A DNA stretch of 64,000 nucleotides from the NCBI GenBank assembly GCA_027531395.1, contig JAPZRO010000004.1:744001-808000 (forward strand), in the 5' to 3' direction. Under the pieces are notes generated by a model. The model searched no databases. It was not told the origin of the DNA and saw only the letters and a list, made by a program, of their open reading frames with translations. A program made the position numbers and the translations under genes. Source of the stretch: Porphyrobacter sp. (lineage in GTDB: Bacteria > Pseudomonadota > Alphaproteobacteria > Sphingomonadales > Sphingomonadaceae). Of this stretch, positions 55,166 through 64,000 are shown piece after piece (position 1 is the first letter of the stretch; every line of letters begins with the position of its first letter).

Positions 55166-56703
55166 CACTGGCCATACCCCGGCTCGCCAGCCACCCGCAC
55201 CGCCTCGCGCGCGGCGGCGATCAGCGCACCGGCCTTCGCGCGGCATTCGGCGAGTTCGTAATCGGGGTCGGAATCGGCGACGATCCCCGCGCCCGCCTGC
55301 ACGTGCATCACCCCGTCCTTCACCACCGCAGTGCGCAGCACGATGCAGGAATCGAGGCTGCCGTTGGGCGCGAAATAGCCCACGCCCCCGGCATAGGCCC
55401 CGCGCGTTTCCGGCTCGAGGCTCGCGATGATCTCGCACGCCCTGATCTTCGGCGCGCCCGAGACGGTGCCCGCCGGAAAGCCCGCAAACAGCGCGTCGAG
55501 CGCGTCCTTTGACGGATCGAGTTCGCCCACCACATTGCTGACGATGTGCATCACGTGGCTGTAGCGTTCGATGGTGAAGCTGTCGGTGACCTCGACCGTG
55601 CCTGCCGCCGCCACGCGCCCGACATCGTTGCGCCCGAGATCGAGCAGCATCAGATGCTCGGCGCGCTCCTTGGGATCGGCGAGCAGGCTGGCTTCGTTGG
55701 CGATATCCTCGTCGCGGGTGGCCCCGCGCGGCCGCGTTCCGGCGATCGGTCGGATGGTGACTTCGCCCTCCCGCACACGCACCAGAATTTCCGGCGAGGA
55801 GCCGACCAGCGCGAAGCCCGGCAGGTCGAGGAAGTAGAGGAAGGGCGAGGGGTTCACCCGTCGCAATGCCCGGTAGAGCGCCAGCGGGGGCAGCGGGAAG
55901 GGGCAGGTGAAGCGCTGCGCCAGCACGACCTGGAAGATGTCGCCGGCAAGGATGTAGTCCTTGGCCTTGAGCGCCATCGCCTTGTAATCGTCGGGCGCGA
56001 TCACGGGGGAGAGGTCGGGGAGGGCATCGGGCAGATCGGCGCTGCCCTCGCGCGGCATGGCCTCGCCAAGCTGGCTCAGCACCGCGTCGATCCGCTCGCC
56101 CGCATGGCTGACCGCAGCCTGAGGATCATCCGCCTGCCAGATCGGCGCGACCGCGTAGAGCGCATTGGTCAGCCCGTCGAACACCAGAATGACGGCGGGC
56201 CGCACGAACAGCATGTCGGGCAGGGCCAGCGCGCTGTCGGGCGCGCGCGGCAGGCGTTCCACGAGGCCGATGGTCTCGTAGCCGAGATAGCCGACGAGGC
56301 AAGCGAGCGCCGGGGGCAGGCCTTCAGGCAGCGGATCGATCCGGCAGGCAGCGGCGAGCGCGCGCAGTTCTGCCAGCGCATCGCCCGCACACGGCACAAA
56401 GGCCTCGCGGTCGAGCCGCCAGTCGCGGTTGATCGCGGCTTCATTGCCGCTGGCGCGGAACACCAGATCGGGGTCGAGGCCGAGCAGGCTGTAGCGCCCG
56501 CGCACCTCGCCGCCCTCGACGCTTTCGAGCAGGAAGTCGCCGCGGCCCGGCACCATCAGCCGCCGCGCCGCGCCAACCGGCGTGTCGCTGTCGGCAATGA
56601 TCCGGCGCCACACCAGTGCAGGCCGGCCGTCCGCCAGCGCGGCGGCGGCTGCGGCGGCGTTTTCGGGCAAGCCGGCGGAAGGACTGTCGGGACGGCTGCT
56701 CAC
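55165..56703 (-). CDS. trpE: Anthranilate synthase component I
   Basis: Converts chorismate to anthranilate. 512 residues from the GTG start. The N-terminal domain contains the tryptophan-binding LLES..-like motif (FLLESVEGGEVRGRYSLLG), and the chorismate domain has PSPFLYFLDLPGFALVGSSPE, RPIAGTRPRG, LDLGRNDVGRVA and FPAGTVSGAPKIRA. The GTG (SSRPDSPSAGLPE) is chosen because more upstream starts would overlap ppiD. Feedback inhibition by tryptophan is expected. No leader-peptide attenuator fits in the 19-nt gap upstream. Confidence 0.95.
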   Translation of the reverse strand: MSSRPDSPSAGLPENAAAAAAALADGRPALVWRRIIADSDTPVGAARRLMVPGRGDFLLESVEGGEVRGRYSLLGLDPDLVFRASGNEAAINRDWRLDREAFVPCAGDALAELRALAAACRIDPLPEGLPPALACLVGYLGYETIGLVERLPRAPDSALALPDMLFVRPAVILVFDGLTNALYAVAPIWQADDPQAAVSHAGERIDAVLSQLGEAMPREGSADLPDALPDLSPVIAPDDYKAMALKAKDYILAGDIFQVVLAQRFTCPFPLPPLALYRALRRVNPSPFLYFLDLPGFALVGSSPEILVRVREGEVTIRPIAGTRPRGATRDEDIANEASLLADPKERAEHLMLLDLGRNDVGRVAAAGTVEVTDSFTIERYSHVMHIVSNVVGELDPSKDALDALFAGFPAGTVSGAPKIRACEIIASLEPETRGAYAGGVGYFAPNGSLDSCIVLRTAVVKDGVMHVQAGAGIVADSDPDYELAECRAKAGALIAAAREAVRVAGEPGYGQ

Positions 56704-56722
56704 GAAGCGTTTGCGCCTGCGC

Positions 56723-58657
56723 TCACTGCTCGCCCGCGAGACGCTTGCGCACCGCCGCGATCGCTGCATCATCGCGGGTGGTGCCGAGCTCCTTGCGCAT
56801 CGCCGCGGCGGCCTGACGGCGATATTCCTCGGTCAGGGTCGGGGCGAGCTGGCGGCGGGTCTGTTCGAGCAGGCCGGGTTCGCTGTCGATCGGATCGGTG
56901 CTGATGTCGTCGAGGCTGACGACATACCAGCCGATGTTGCGCGGCCCCTCGAGCACCTTCACCGAGCCCTCGGCCATGCTGAACATCAGCACCAGCGGGG
57001 GCGGGATGTTGCGGCCGCGCTGGGCCAGCAGGGCGCGGCGTTCGAGGTCGATGCTCTCGAGCTCGGAAGGCTTGCCTTCGGCAGCGAGCGCGGCGGCGAG
57101 ACCGGCGCTGCCGCGCGCCTTGGCGGCAACCCGGTCAGCTGCGGCGCGGGCGAGGATCGCACCCTGCGCGCGCTTCCAGCCTGCGACGGCCTGCTCGCGG
57201 ACTTCAGCGAGCGGCGGGGCCGAGGCCTCGTCGACCCGGGCGACCTCGAACACCACGAACTGCTTGCCCGCCACCACTTCGGCCAGCTGCGGCTCGCTTT
57301 CCTCCATCTGGAAGGCGGTCGCCAGCACCGGTACGAGCTGCGGCACGATCTGCACGTCGGGGCGGCCAAAGGCCTTGCCGTCGGCGAGCAGCGCGGGGGT
57401 GGTCTCGACCTTCAGGCCATAGGCCTTGGCAACTTCGGCCAGCGCCGTGCCGCCGTCGATTTCGCCTTCGATCTCGGCGACCAGATCGGCGATCGCGGCA
57501 TTGCGCTTTTCCACGCCGAGCGCCTCGGCGATGGTGCCGCGCACTTCGCCAAGGCTGCGCGCCGGGATGCGCTCGATCTTGTCGACGCGCGCGACATACC
57601 AGCCGAGCGTGCCCTGCGCGGGCTCGATCACGCCGCCCTGCGCGGCCTTGAAGGCGTTTTCGGCAAAGGCGAAGCTGGTGGCGTTGGCAAGCGCCTCGCG
57701 GTCACGCAGCGGGGCGGGGGAGGCGGTGAAGCCGGCCTCGCGCGCGGCGGCCTCAAGCGAGGTTCCCGCCTTGATACGGGCGGCAAGCGCGCTCGCGGCG
57801 TCCTTGGTCGGTACGACGAAGGCGGTGACCGCGCGCCGTTCGGTCGCCTGATATTGCGCCGCATCGCGCTTGTAGCGGGCGGCGATCTCGGCCTCGGTCG
57901 GCACGGCGTTGACCTTGAGCGTATCGTCACCGAACACCGCAAAGCGCAGCGTGCGGCGCTCGGGGCGCATGAAGAGGCTGCGGTTCTTGCCGTACCATTC
58001 GGCCAGCTGGGTATCGCTCGGATCGCCGGCGGGGGCGAAGGCGGCACTGGGGATCAGCGCGATCTCGCCCTTGCGGCGTTCGAGCACCAGCGCGGCATAT
58101 TGGCGCGCTACCTTCTCGGGCATCTGCGGTGCGGCGAGCGCCGGGCGCAGGAGCTGGTCTTCAAGCAACCCGTTGACCAGATCGCGGCGGAATACCGCGT
58201 CGGTCAGGCCCCGCTGGCGCAGCGCGGCGAGATAGGTCTGCTCATCGAACTGGCCGCTCAGCGACTTGAACGCCTCGATCTGCAGGATCTCGCTGTTGAC
58301 GAGATTGTCGCCGGCCCTGAGACCATATTTCTGCGCATAGAGGCCGATGGCGTTGCGATCGATCAGCTGGCGCATCACCTCGTCGAGTGCGCCAGCCGCG
58401 ATGAATTCGGGCATGGTCAGGGTCGGGTTCTGCTGCCGCACCTGATCGAGCGCCGTGTTGGCCGCAGTCACCAGCTCGGTGCTGGCAATCGGCTCGCCGC
58501 CGACCACCGCCACCCGGTCGCCGCCCGAGACGCCGCCGAAAGTCGTCGTCCCGGTGATATCGGCCGCCGCGAAGGCCAGCGCCATCAGCACCAGAAAGCC
58601 GAGGAAGATCGGCAGGCCGATTTTCGACTGGAAGAAGCGGCGGAAGAAGGTGAGCAT
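56723..58657 (-). CDS. ppiD: Peptidylprolyl isomerase PpiD-like periplasmic chaperone
   Basis: Membrane-anchored folding factor at the Sec exit. 644 residues: a short cytoplasmic segment and one transmembrane helix (IGLPIFLGFLVLMALAFAAA without ends), an SurA_N-type chaperone region (about 40-180), a parvulin-like domain near 250-370 (GWYVARVDKIERIPARSLGEV) and a second similar C-terminal region ending NIGWYVVSLDDI. It is first in the gene string leading into trpE, as in other sphingomonads. Confidence 0.92.
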   Translation of the reverse strand: MLTFFRRFFQSKIGLPIFLGFLVLMALAFAAADITGTTTFGGVSGGDRVAVVGGEPIASTELVTAANTALDQVRQQNPTLTMPEFIAAGALDEVMRQLIDRNAIGLYAQKYGLRAGDNLVNSEILQIEAFKSLSGQFDEQTYLAALRQRGLTDAVFRRDLVNGLLEDQLLRPALAAPQMPEKVARQYAALVLERRKGEIALIPSAAFAPAGDPSDTQLAEWYGKNRSLFMRPERRTLRFAVFGDDTLKVNAVPTEAEIAARYKRDAAQYQATERRAVTAFVVPTKDAASALAARIKAGTSLEAAAREAGFTASPAPLRDREALANATSFAFAENAFKAAQGGVIEPAQGTLGWYVARVDKIERIPARSLGEVRGTIAEALGVEKRNAAIADLVAEIEGEIDGGTALAEVAKAYGLKVETTPALLADGKAFGRPDVQIVPQLVPVLATAFQMEESEPQLAEVVAGKQFVVFEVARVDEASAPPLAEVREQAVAGWKRAQGAILARAAADRVAAKARGSAGLAAALAAEGKPSELESIDLERRALLAQRGRNIPPPLVLMFSMAEGSVKVLEGPRNIGWYVVSLDDISTDPIDSEPGLLEQTRRQLAPTLTEEYRRQAAAAMRKELGTTRDDAAIAAVRKRLAGEQ

Positions 58658-58747
58658 TGTGGTCGTGACCCCGAGCGGAAAACTGGCAAGAAGCAGGGGC
58701 CATGACGCGTCCCCGGCGCACCGCCAGCCACAGGCGGTGCGGCGTGC

Positions 58748-58776
58748 GCTTTATAGGCCCTATGACCGCGCGGCAA
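58748..58776 (-). promoter_or_regulatory. Predicted promoter of ppiD and the trp genes
   Basis: Minus strand TTGCCG (58776-58771), 17-nt spacer, TAAAGC (58753-58748). The only good candidate between ppiD and tpiA on this strand. Confidence 0.4.
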
Positions 58777-58792
58777 CAGGTCACGGCCGGTT

Positions 58793-58821
58793 TTGACTAC
58801 ATGGCCTTCCTCGGCTAGCGG
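58793..58821 (+). promoter_or_regulatory. Predicted promoter of tpiA
   Basis: TTGACT (58793-58798), 17-nt spacer, TAGCGG (58816-58821), giving a leader of about 80 nt before the tpiA start. Confidence 0.5.
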
Positions 58822-58907
58822 ACGCGGCCCCGGGGCGATACAGCAACCACAGAATCACCGCTCCGGCGAAGCAAACCTCTCTAATCATTCAGGTGCAGGA
58901 CAAAAGC

Positions 58908-59681
58908 ATGACACGCCGACCCTACATCGTCGGAAACTGGAAGATGCATGGCACCCGCGCGATGCTGTCCGAAGCGCGCGCGATCGATCGCGCTGCCCAG
59001 CGGCACATGAAGGTCGAAGTCGCACTCGCGCCGCCCTTCACGCTGATCCACCCGATCCACCGCGAGGCCGAGCAGATCTCGGTCGGGGCGCAGGATTGCC
59101 ACCAGGCCGATGGCGGCGCCTACACCGGCGACATCTCGGCGGCGATGGTCGCCGATGCCGGCGCGAAGTTCGTGATCCTTGGCCATTCCGAGCGGCGGCA
59201 GGGGCACGGCGAGAGCGACGCGCTGGTGCGCTCCAAGGCGCAGGCCGCGCTGGCCGCGGGCCTCCGGATCATCATGTGCTGCGGCGAAACCGCCCAGACC
59301 CGCGAATCGGGCAAGGCCGTGGCCTTCGTGAAGAAGCAGCTCAAGGCCTCTCTCCCGGCCCCGGCCGACGCCCCCGCCGACATCGCCGAGCGCATCACGG
59401 TCGCCTATGAACCGATCTGGGCGATCGGCACCGGCAATGTCGCGACCACCGCCGACATCGCCGAGATGCACGCCGTGATCCGCAAGCTGCTGGTCGATCT
59501 CTATGGCGAGGAGCAGGGCCGCGAGGTGCGCATCCTCTACGGCGGCTCGGTCAAGCCCGAGAATGCCGCCGAAATCTTCGCCGTTCCCGAAGTGGGCGGG
59601 GCGCTCGTGGGCGGGGCGAGCCTCACCGCGGACAGCTTCATGGGCATTGCGCTCGCTGCGGGCGAGCCGTCCGACCACTGA
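58908..59681 (+). CDS. tpiA: Triosephosphate isomerase
   Basis: Interconverts dihydroxyacetone phosphate and glyceraldehyde 3-phosphate. 257 residues, TIM barrel. Active-site N10 and K12 in VGNWKMHG, His in ILGHSERR, Glu in AYEPIWAIGTG and phosphate loop YGGSVKPENA. Start at ATG with AGGA eight bases upstream; the in-frame GTG at 58893 would add five residues. Confidence 0.97.
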   Translation: MTRRPYIVGNWKMHGTRAMLSEARAIDRAAQRHMKVEVALAPPFTLIHPIHREAEQISVGAQDCHQADGGAYTGDISAAMVADAGAKFVILGHSERRQGHGESDALVRSKAQAALAAGLRIIMCCGETAQTRESGKAVAFVKKQLKASLPAPADAPADIAERITVAYEPIWAIGTGNVATTADIAEMHAVIRKLLVDLYGEEQGREVRILYGGSVKPENAAEIFAVPEVGGALVGGASLTADSFMGIALAAGEPSDH

Positions 59682-59708
59682 GCGGTCAGGGCGGCCTGCC
59701 GCTCGCCC

Positions 59709-59737
59709 TTGCCGATTCCCCCGCGCGCGCCTACATG
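59709..59737 (+). promoter_or_regulatory. Predicted promoter of secG
   Basis: TTGCCG (59709-59714), 17-nt spacer, TACATG (59732-59737), with about 48 nt of leader to the secG ATG. Confidence 0.5.
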
Positions 59738-59791
59738 GCCCGCCAGTATTGAAGCCGGGCGCGCATCGCGTCCCTCACAAGAGATTCGTCC

Positions 59792-60196
59792 ATGTCGCTG
59801 TTCATCTTCCTCACCGTGATCCAGGCCATCGTGGCCGCCGCGCTGGTTGGCGTGGTGCTGATGCAGCGTTCGGAAGGCGGCGGGCTGGGCATCGGCGGCA
59901 GCCCCTCGGGCGCTTTCGGTGCGCGCGGCGCGGCGGATTTCCTCACCCGCGCGACCAAGTGGCTGGCGATCGCCTTCGTCACCCTGTCGATCGTGCTCGC
60001 CGCGCTGGCGGTGCGTGAAAGCCGGGTCGGCGCGGTCACCTCGACGCTGGAACGCGCCAATGGCGCCCCGGCCCCGGCACCTGCGCCCGATCTGCTGGCC
60101 GAACAGCCGGTGGCTCCGGTTCCGGCTCCGGCGGCGCCTGCCGCTCCGGCTGCGGACGAAAGCCCGGCTCCGGTGCAGGAGCCGGCCGCGCAGTAA
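59792..60196 (+). CDS. secG: Preprotein translocase subunit SecG
   Basis: Accessory subunit of the SecYEG channel. 134 residues with two transmembrane helices (about 4-24 and 54-73) around the conserved loop QRSEGGGLGIGGSPSG. The Pro/Ala-rich C-terminal tail (about 90-134) is a common alphaproteobacterial extension. Situated between tpiA and pyrG as often in this class. Confidence 0.94.
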   Translation: MSLFIFLTVIQAIVAAALVGVVLMQRSEGGGLGIGGSPSGAFGARGAADFLTRATKWLAIAFVTLSIVLAALAVRESRVGAVTSTLERANGAPAPAPAPDLLAEQPVAPVPAPAAPAAPAADESPAPVQEPAAQ

Positions 60197-60312
60197 TCCG
60201 GTCGCGCAGCCCCGCCTGCCGGGGCGCGTTGCCACTCTCCCATGCGATTGCTGTGGATGGTGCCACGCGCTCCGACGCAATTCGCTTGCCCCGAATCCCT
60301 CTCGCTGCTTAA

Positions 60313-61962
<1,650 letters not shown>

Positions 61963-62070
61963 CAGGCTTCCGGCACTGTCCATTCTGGCAGGTTTTCCGG
62001 CCCGCTCGCCCCTTGTCACATAAGTGTCGGCACCGTTTTGTTACAAGGATTTGGATAGCGGTGTCGTATC

Positions 62071-62086
62071 CTTACAAGTTTGTAAG
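62071..62086. promoter_or_regulatory. Palindrome upstream of the candidate RNA promoter
   Basis: CTTACAA-GT-TTGTAAG, perfect 7-bp arms, centred about 50 bases upstream of the predicted start at 62129. Position suits an activator or repressor dimer. A weaker AAGGAT/ATCCTT pair flanks it on the left (62045-62050 and 62067-62072). Confidence 0.45.
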
Positions 62087-62093
62087 TTTGCGC

Positions 62094-62122
62094 TTGCGTG
62101 AGATTGCGTTTCCGCATTAGAC
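62094..62122 (+). promoter_or_regulatory. Predicted promoter of a noncoding RNA
   Basis: TTGCGT (62094-62099), 17-nt spacer, TTAGAC (62117-62122). No coding frame follows on this strand before the convergent hsp20 gene, so the promoter points at noncoding sequence. Confidence 0.48.
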
Positions 62123-62128
62123 GCAGGG

Positions 62129-62330
62129 TCATAGAGAGGACTTCCGAAGGGCAAGCCGGTCTAAACCGGCCCGACACCGGAACAGTTTTTGACGGCTGTT
62201 AACGTTCTTCTGGAACCCTCACTGACGACTTCAGCTTGCCGGATTTTGTCCGTCTTCTGCGACCCGGACGGACAGGACGAGGCAAGGCGGCGAAAGCCGC
62301 GGGGGCGGATTGCGAAATCCGCCCCCTATT
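62129..62330 (+). ncRNA. Candidate structured small RNA between pyrG and hsp20
   Basis: About 200 nt from the predicted promoter to a terminal hairpin pair, without an ATG on this strand. Structures seen: GCCGGT-CTAA-ACCGGC (62155-62170), TGTCCGT/ACGGACA (62247-62274), GCGGC-GAAA-GCCGC (62287-62300) and an 11-bp stem with GCGA loop (62301-62326). A long-range GGCAAGC/GCTTGCC pairing (62150-62156 with 62234-62240) could close the upper domain. I could not match it to 6S RNA, SRP RNA, tmRNA or RNase P by eye. The alternative is that it is only a 3' region of pyrG plus a shared terminator. Confidence 0.4.
62287..62326. terminator. Tandem GNRA-capped hairpins at the pyrG/hsp20 boundary
   Basis: GCGGC-GAAA-GCCGC followed directly by an 11-bp GC stem capped with GCGA and then TATT. 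The second stem is the strongest hairpin in the window. It is symmetric and could end transcripts from either side, though neither strand has a long T run. Confidence 0.6.
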
Positions 62331-62360
62331 GATTCTGGCTTTATGGAAGATGCCGAAGGA

Positions 62361-62849
62361 TCAGGCCGCGCTGGCCTGATCGCCGTCGGTGGTGTCGCTG
62401 TCGAGCGGCACGGCGCTCAGGCGCGGGGTGCCGTTGATGGCGATCTTCTTGGGCTTCATCGCTTCGGGCACTTCACGCACCAGATCGATGGTCAGCAGCC
62501 CGTCGGCGAGGTCGGCGCTTTCGACGCGCACGAAATCGGCCAGCTCGAAGCGGCGCTCGAACCCGCGATTGGCGATCCCGACATGGATCAGTTCACTGCC
62601 GTCAGCGGGTTCCTCGCGCTTGCGGCCCTGCACGACCAGCAGGTTCTGCTGGGCGGTGATGTCGATATCGTGCGGGCGGAAGCCAGCCACCGCGAGGGTG
62701 ATGCGGTAATTGTCCTCGCCAGAGCGCGAGATGTTAAAGGGGGGGTAGTTGTCGCCGGCATTGAGCCGCGCCTGGTTCTCGAGCAGGTCGAACAGGCGAT
62801 CAAAGCCCACGGTGGAGCGGCGATAGGGAGTGAAATCGAAACGCGACAT
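62361..62849 (-). CDS. hsp20: Small heat-shock protein Hsp20/IbpA-type
   Basis: ATP-independent holdase that binds unfolding proteins. 162 residues. The alpha-crystallin domain spans about 30-140: YPPFNISRSGEDNYRITLAV, GRKREEP, GIANRGFERRFELADFVRV and the C-terminal part ADGLLTIDLVREVPEAMKPKKIAI. Start at MSRFDFTPYRRSTVGFDRLF, a typical IbpA-type N-terminus, preceded by AGGA. A leader with possible heat control lies upstream. Confidence 0.94.
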   Translation of the reverse strand: MSRFDFTPYRRSTVGFDRLFDLLENQARLNAGDNYPPFNISRSGEDNYRITLAVAGFRPHDIDITAQQNLLVVQGRKREEPADGSELIHVGIANRGFERRFELADFVRVESADLADGLLTIDLVREVPEAMKPKKIAINGTPRLSAVPLDSDTTDGDQASAA

Positions 62850-62989
62850 AGTTGCAAATCCTCTGGTTCGAGCGATCTGGTTCTGACACGGGCCTGCCGG
62901 ATGCAGCACCCGCCTGTTGCCATGCGATCCCCGAGACTGGCGGAACGCGGCAACAGGCTCTATCTGGTTTGTCGCAGCACGCTTTCAAG
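62850..62989 (-). promoter_or_regulatory. Heat-shock promoter and possible RNA-thermometer leader of hsp20
   Basis: On the minus strand CTTGAAA (62989-62983), a 15-nt spacer and CCAGATA (62967-62961) resemble a sigma-32 promoter. The leader of about 105 nt can form a bulged stem ACA..CGGG/CCCGTGT and, at its end, AUCGCU pairing across the ribosome site AGAGGAU with an opposed G-G and one bulged A, as in ROSE-type thermometers of alphaproteobacterial small heat-shock genes. Structure was drawn by eye. Confidence 0.35.
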
Positions 62990-62997
62990 AGGACATG

Positions 62998-63261
62998 ATG
63001 GCTGGCCCACAGATCGACATCTACACCAAGTTCGCTTGCCCCTTCTGTGTGCGCGCCAAGCGCCTGCTGAGCGAGAAGGGCGCCGCGTTCACCGAATATG
63101 ACATCACGCTGGGCGGCCCGAAGCGCGAGGAAATGCTTGCGCGCGCGCCGAACGCCATGACGGTGCCGCAGATCTTCATCGGCGCGGTGCATGTCGGCGG
63201 GTGCGACGATCTCCACGCGCTGGAGGCAGCAGGCAAGCTCGACGCGCTGCTGGCGGGATAG
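62998..63261 (+). CDS. grxC: Glutaredoxin 3
   Basis: Glutathione-dependent disulphide reductase. 87 residues with the dithiol site C14-P-F-C17 in KFACPFCVRAK, TVPQIFI with the cis-proline, and VGGCDDLHALE for glutathione binding. Second of two consecutive ATGs chosen (AAGAGG five bases upstream); the first is at 62995. Divergent from hsp20 and 13 nt upstream of the nitrilase-family gene. Confidence 0.95.
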   Translation: MAGPQIDIYTKFACPFCVRAKRLLSEKGAAFTEYDITLGGPKREEMLARAPNAMTVPQIFIGAVHVGGCDDLHALEAAGKLDALLAG

Positions 63262-63274
63262 GGCTGGCGGGCCG

Positions 63275-64000
63275 ATGCCGAAAATCGCCGTCCTGCAGAT
63301 GTGCTCGGGGATCGATCCGGCGCGCAATTTCGACACGATTGCAAAGGCAGCCTATGAGGCGGTGGTGGGCGGGGCCGAGATGCTCTTCACCCCCGAAATG
63401 TCGCTGCTGCTCGATCGCGACCGGGCGCGCGCGGCGGGCCATATCCTGCCGCAGGATCAGTCACCCTTCGTTCCCATGCTCGCCAATCTGGCCGAGGAGC
63501 ATGGTATCACCATCGCGCTCGGATCGATGGCAGTGGCCGTGCCGGGCGGACGCAATGCCAACCGTTCGATGCTGTTCGGCCCCAGCGGCGAGAGCCCCGA
63601 CACCTACGACAAGATCCACATGTTCGATGTCGAACTCGCCACCGGCGAGAAATGGCGCGAGAGTGCCGCCTATAGACCGGGCGACGAGGTGGTGACGGTT
63701 GATGACACGCCGGTCGGCAGGCTGGGCCTCACGATCTGCTACGATCTGCGCTTCCCCGCGCTGTTCGGCGAACTCGGCAACCGACGCTGCGATGCGATTG
63801 CGGTGCCGGCGGCCTTCACCCGTCCGACCGGCGAGGCGCATTGGCACGTGATGCTGCGCGCCCGCGCGATCGAGGCTTCAGCTTTCGTCATTGCTGCGGC
63901 ACAGGTCGGGAACCACGAGGACGGCCGTGCAACCTACGGCCACAGCCTCGTCGTCGACCCCTGGGGCGAGGTGCTGCTCGACATGGGCGGAAAGGAACCC
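63275..64000 (+). CDS. Carbon-nitrogen hydrolase (nitrilase superfamily), 3' end outside window
   Basis: Amidase of the Nit1/omega-amidase type; 242 codons visible of an expected about 270-280. Catalytic triad: Glu in FTPEMSLL, Lys in YDKIHMFDV and Cys in LTICYDLRFPALF. RPTGEAHWHVMLRARAIE region follows. Alphaproteobacterial relatives downstream of grxC are usually annotated as carbon-nitrogen hydrolase; a role in deaminated glutathione or omega-amide repair fits the glutaredoxin neighbour but is inference. Confidence 0.93.
   Translation, partial: MPKIAVLQMCSGIDPARNFDTIAKAAYEAVVGGAEMLFTPEMSLLLDRDRARAAGHILPQDQSPFVPMLANLAEEHGITIALGSMAVAVPGGRNANRSMLFGPSGESPDTYDKIHMFDVELATGEKWRESAAYRPGDEVVTVDDTPVGRLGLTICYDLRFPALFGELGNRRCDAIAVPAAFTRPTGEAHWHVMLRARAIEASAFVIAAAQVGNHEDGRATYGHSLVVDPWGEVLLDMGGKEP

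Noticed and set aside
56704-56722. Tryptophan attenuator upstream of trpE
   Set aside because: Only 19 nt separate ppiD and trpE, with no leader peptide or Trp codons.
62310-63101. Plus-strand frame opposite hsp20 and reaching towards grxC
   Set aside because: hsp20 on the other strand is a clear alpha-crystallin protein; the frame starts inside a hairpin and has no family signal.

Overview
The window is high-G+C, gene-dense chromosomal DNA from an alphaproteobacterium, most likely a sphingomonad of the Erythrobacteraceae type (Erythrobacter/Porphyrobacter-like). This rests on the gene orders rne-amidase-mrcA-prfB, nuoA-N followed by birA-coaX-rnj, and ppiD-trpEGDC-moaC-moeA-lexA, on an SOS box of the alphaproteobacterial GTTC-N7-GTTC type, on RNase E with an acidic S1 insertion, and on RNase J occurring together with RNase E. 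Species cannot be named from sequence reading alone. I saw no rRNA, tRNA, CRISPR array, insertion sequence or prophage.

Layout. 1-9.2 kb: RNase E (cut by the window edge) with a long leader, divergent from a cell-wall block (N-acetylmuramoyl-L-alanine amidase, class A PBP), then a peroxiredoxin, release factor 2 and a secreted beta-propeller protein. 9.2-18.4 kb: accessory metabolism (exported methyltransferase-like protein, nitronate monooxygenase-like flavoenzyme, D-2-hydroxyacid dehydrogenase, SH3 protein, lipoprotein, thiolase divergent from an aldehyde dehydrogenase, exported propeller-like protein). It contains one markedly AT-richer gene encoding a membrane protein with a HEPN-type motif (11.5-12.1 kb). 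18.5-34 kb: a complete 14-subunit complex I operon in A-to-N order, interrupted by four small non-nuo genes, continuing into birA, coaX, RNase J and a DUF1467 membrane protein (to 37.5 kb).

37.5-43.9 kb: a large membrane-anchored coiled-coil protein divergent from a four-gene group. That group encodes an Hpt-like protein and a histidine-kinase-like protein that both lack the phosphoacceptor histidine, plus two proteins I do not recognise. Two near-consensus CtrA boxes lie in this region. 43.9-49.2 kb: small membrane protein, gltA, gltX, ComEC. 49.2-58.7 kb (all minus): ppiD, trpE, a phosphodiester-glycosidase lipoprotein, trpG, trpD, trpC, moaC, moeA, lexA. 58.9-64 kb: tpiA, secG, pyrG, a candidate small RNA with its own promoter, hsp20 with a possible RNA-thermometer leader, a monothiol-spaced or dithiol glutaredoxin and a nitrilase-family enzyme cut by the window end.

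The core of the window is housekeeping: respiration (complex I, citrate synthase), RNA decay (RNase E and J), wall growth, tryptophan and molybdopterin synthesis and SOS control. The parts most worth a second look are the degenerate phosphorelay group with candidate CtrA sites, the AT-rich HEPN-type gene and the promoter-hairpin locus between pyrG and hsp20.
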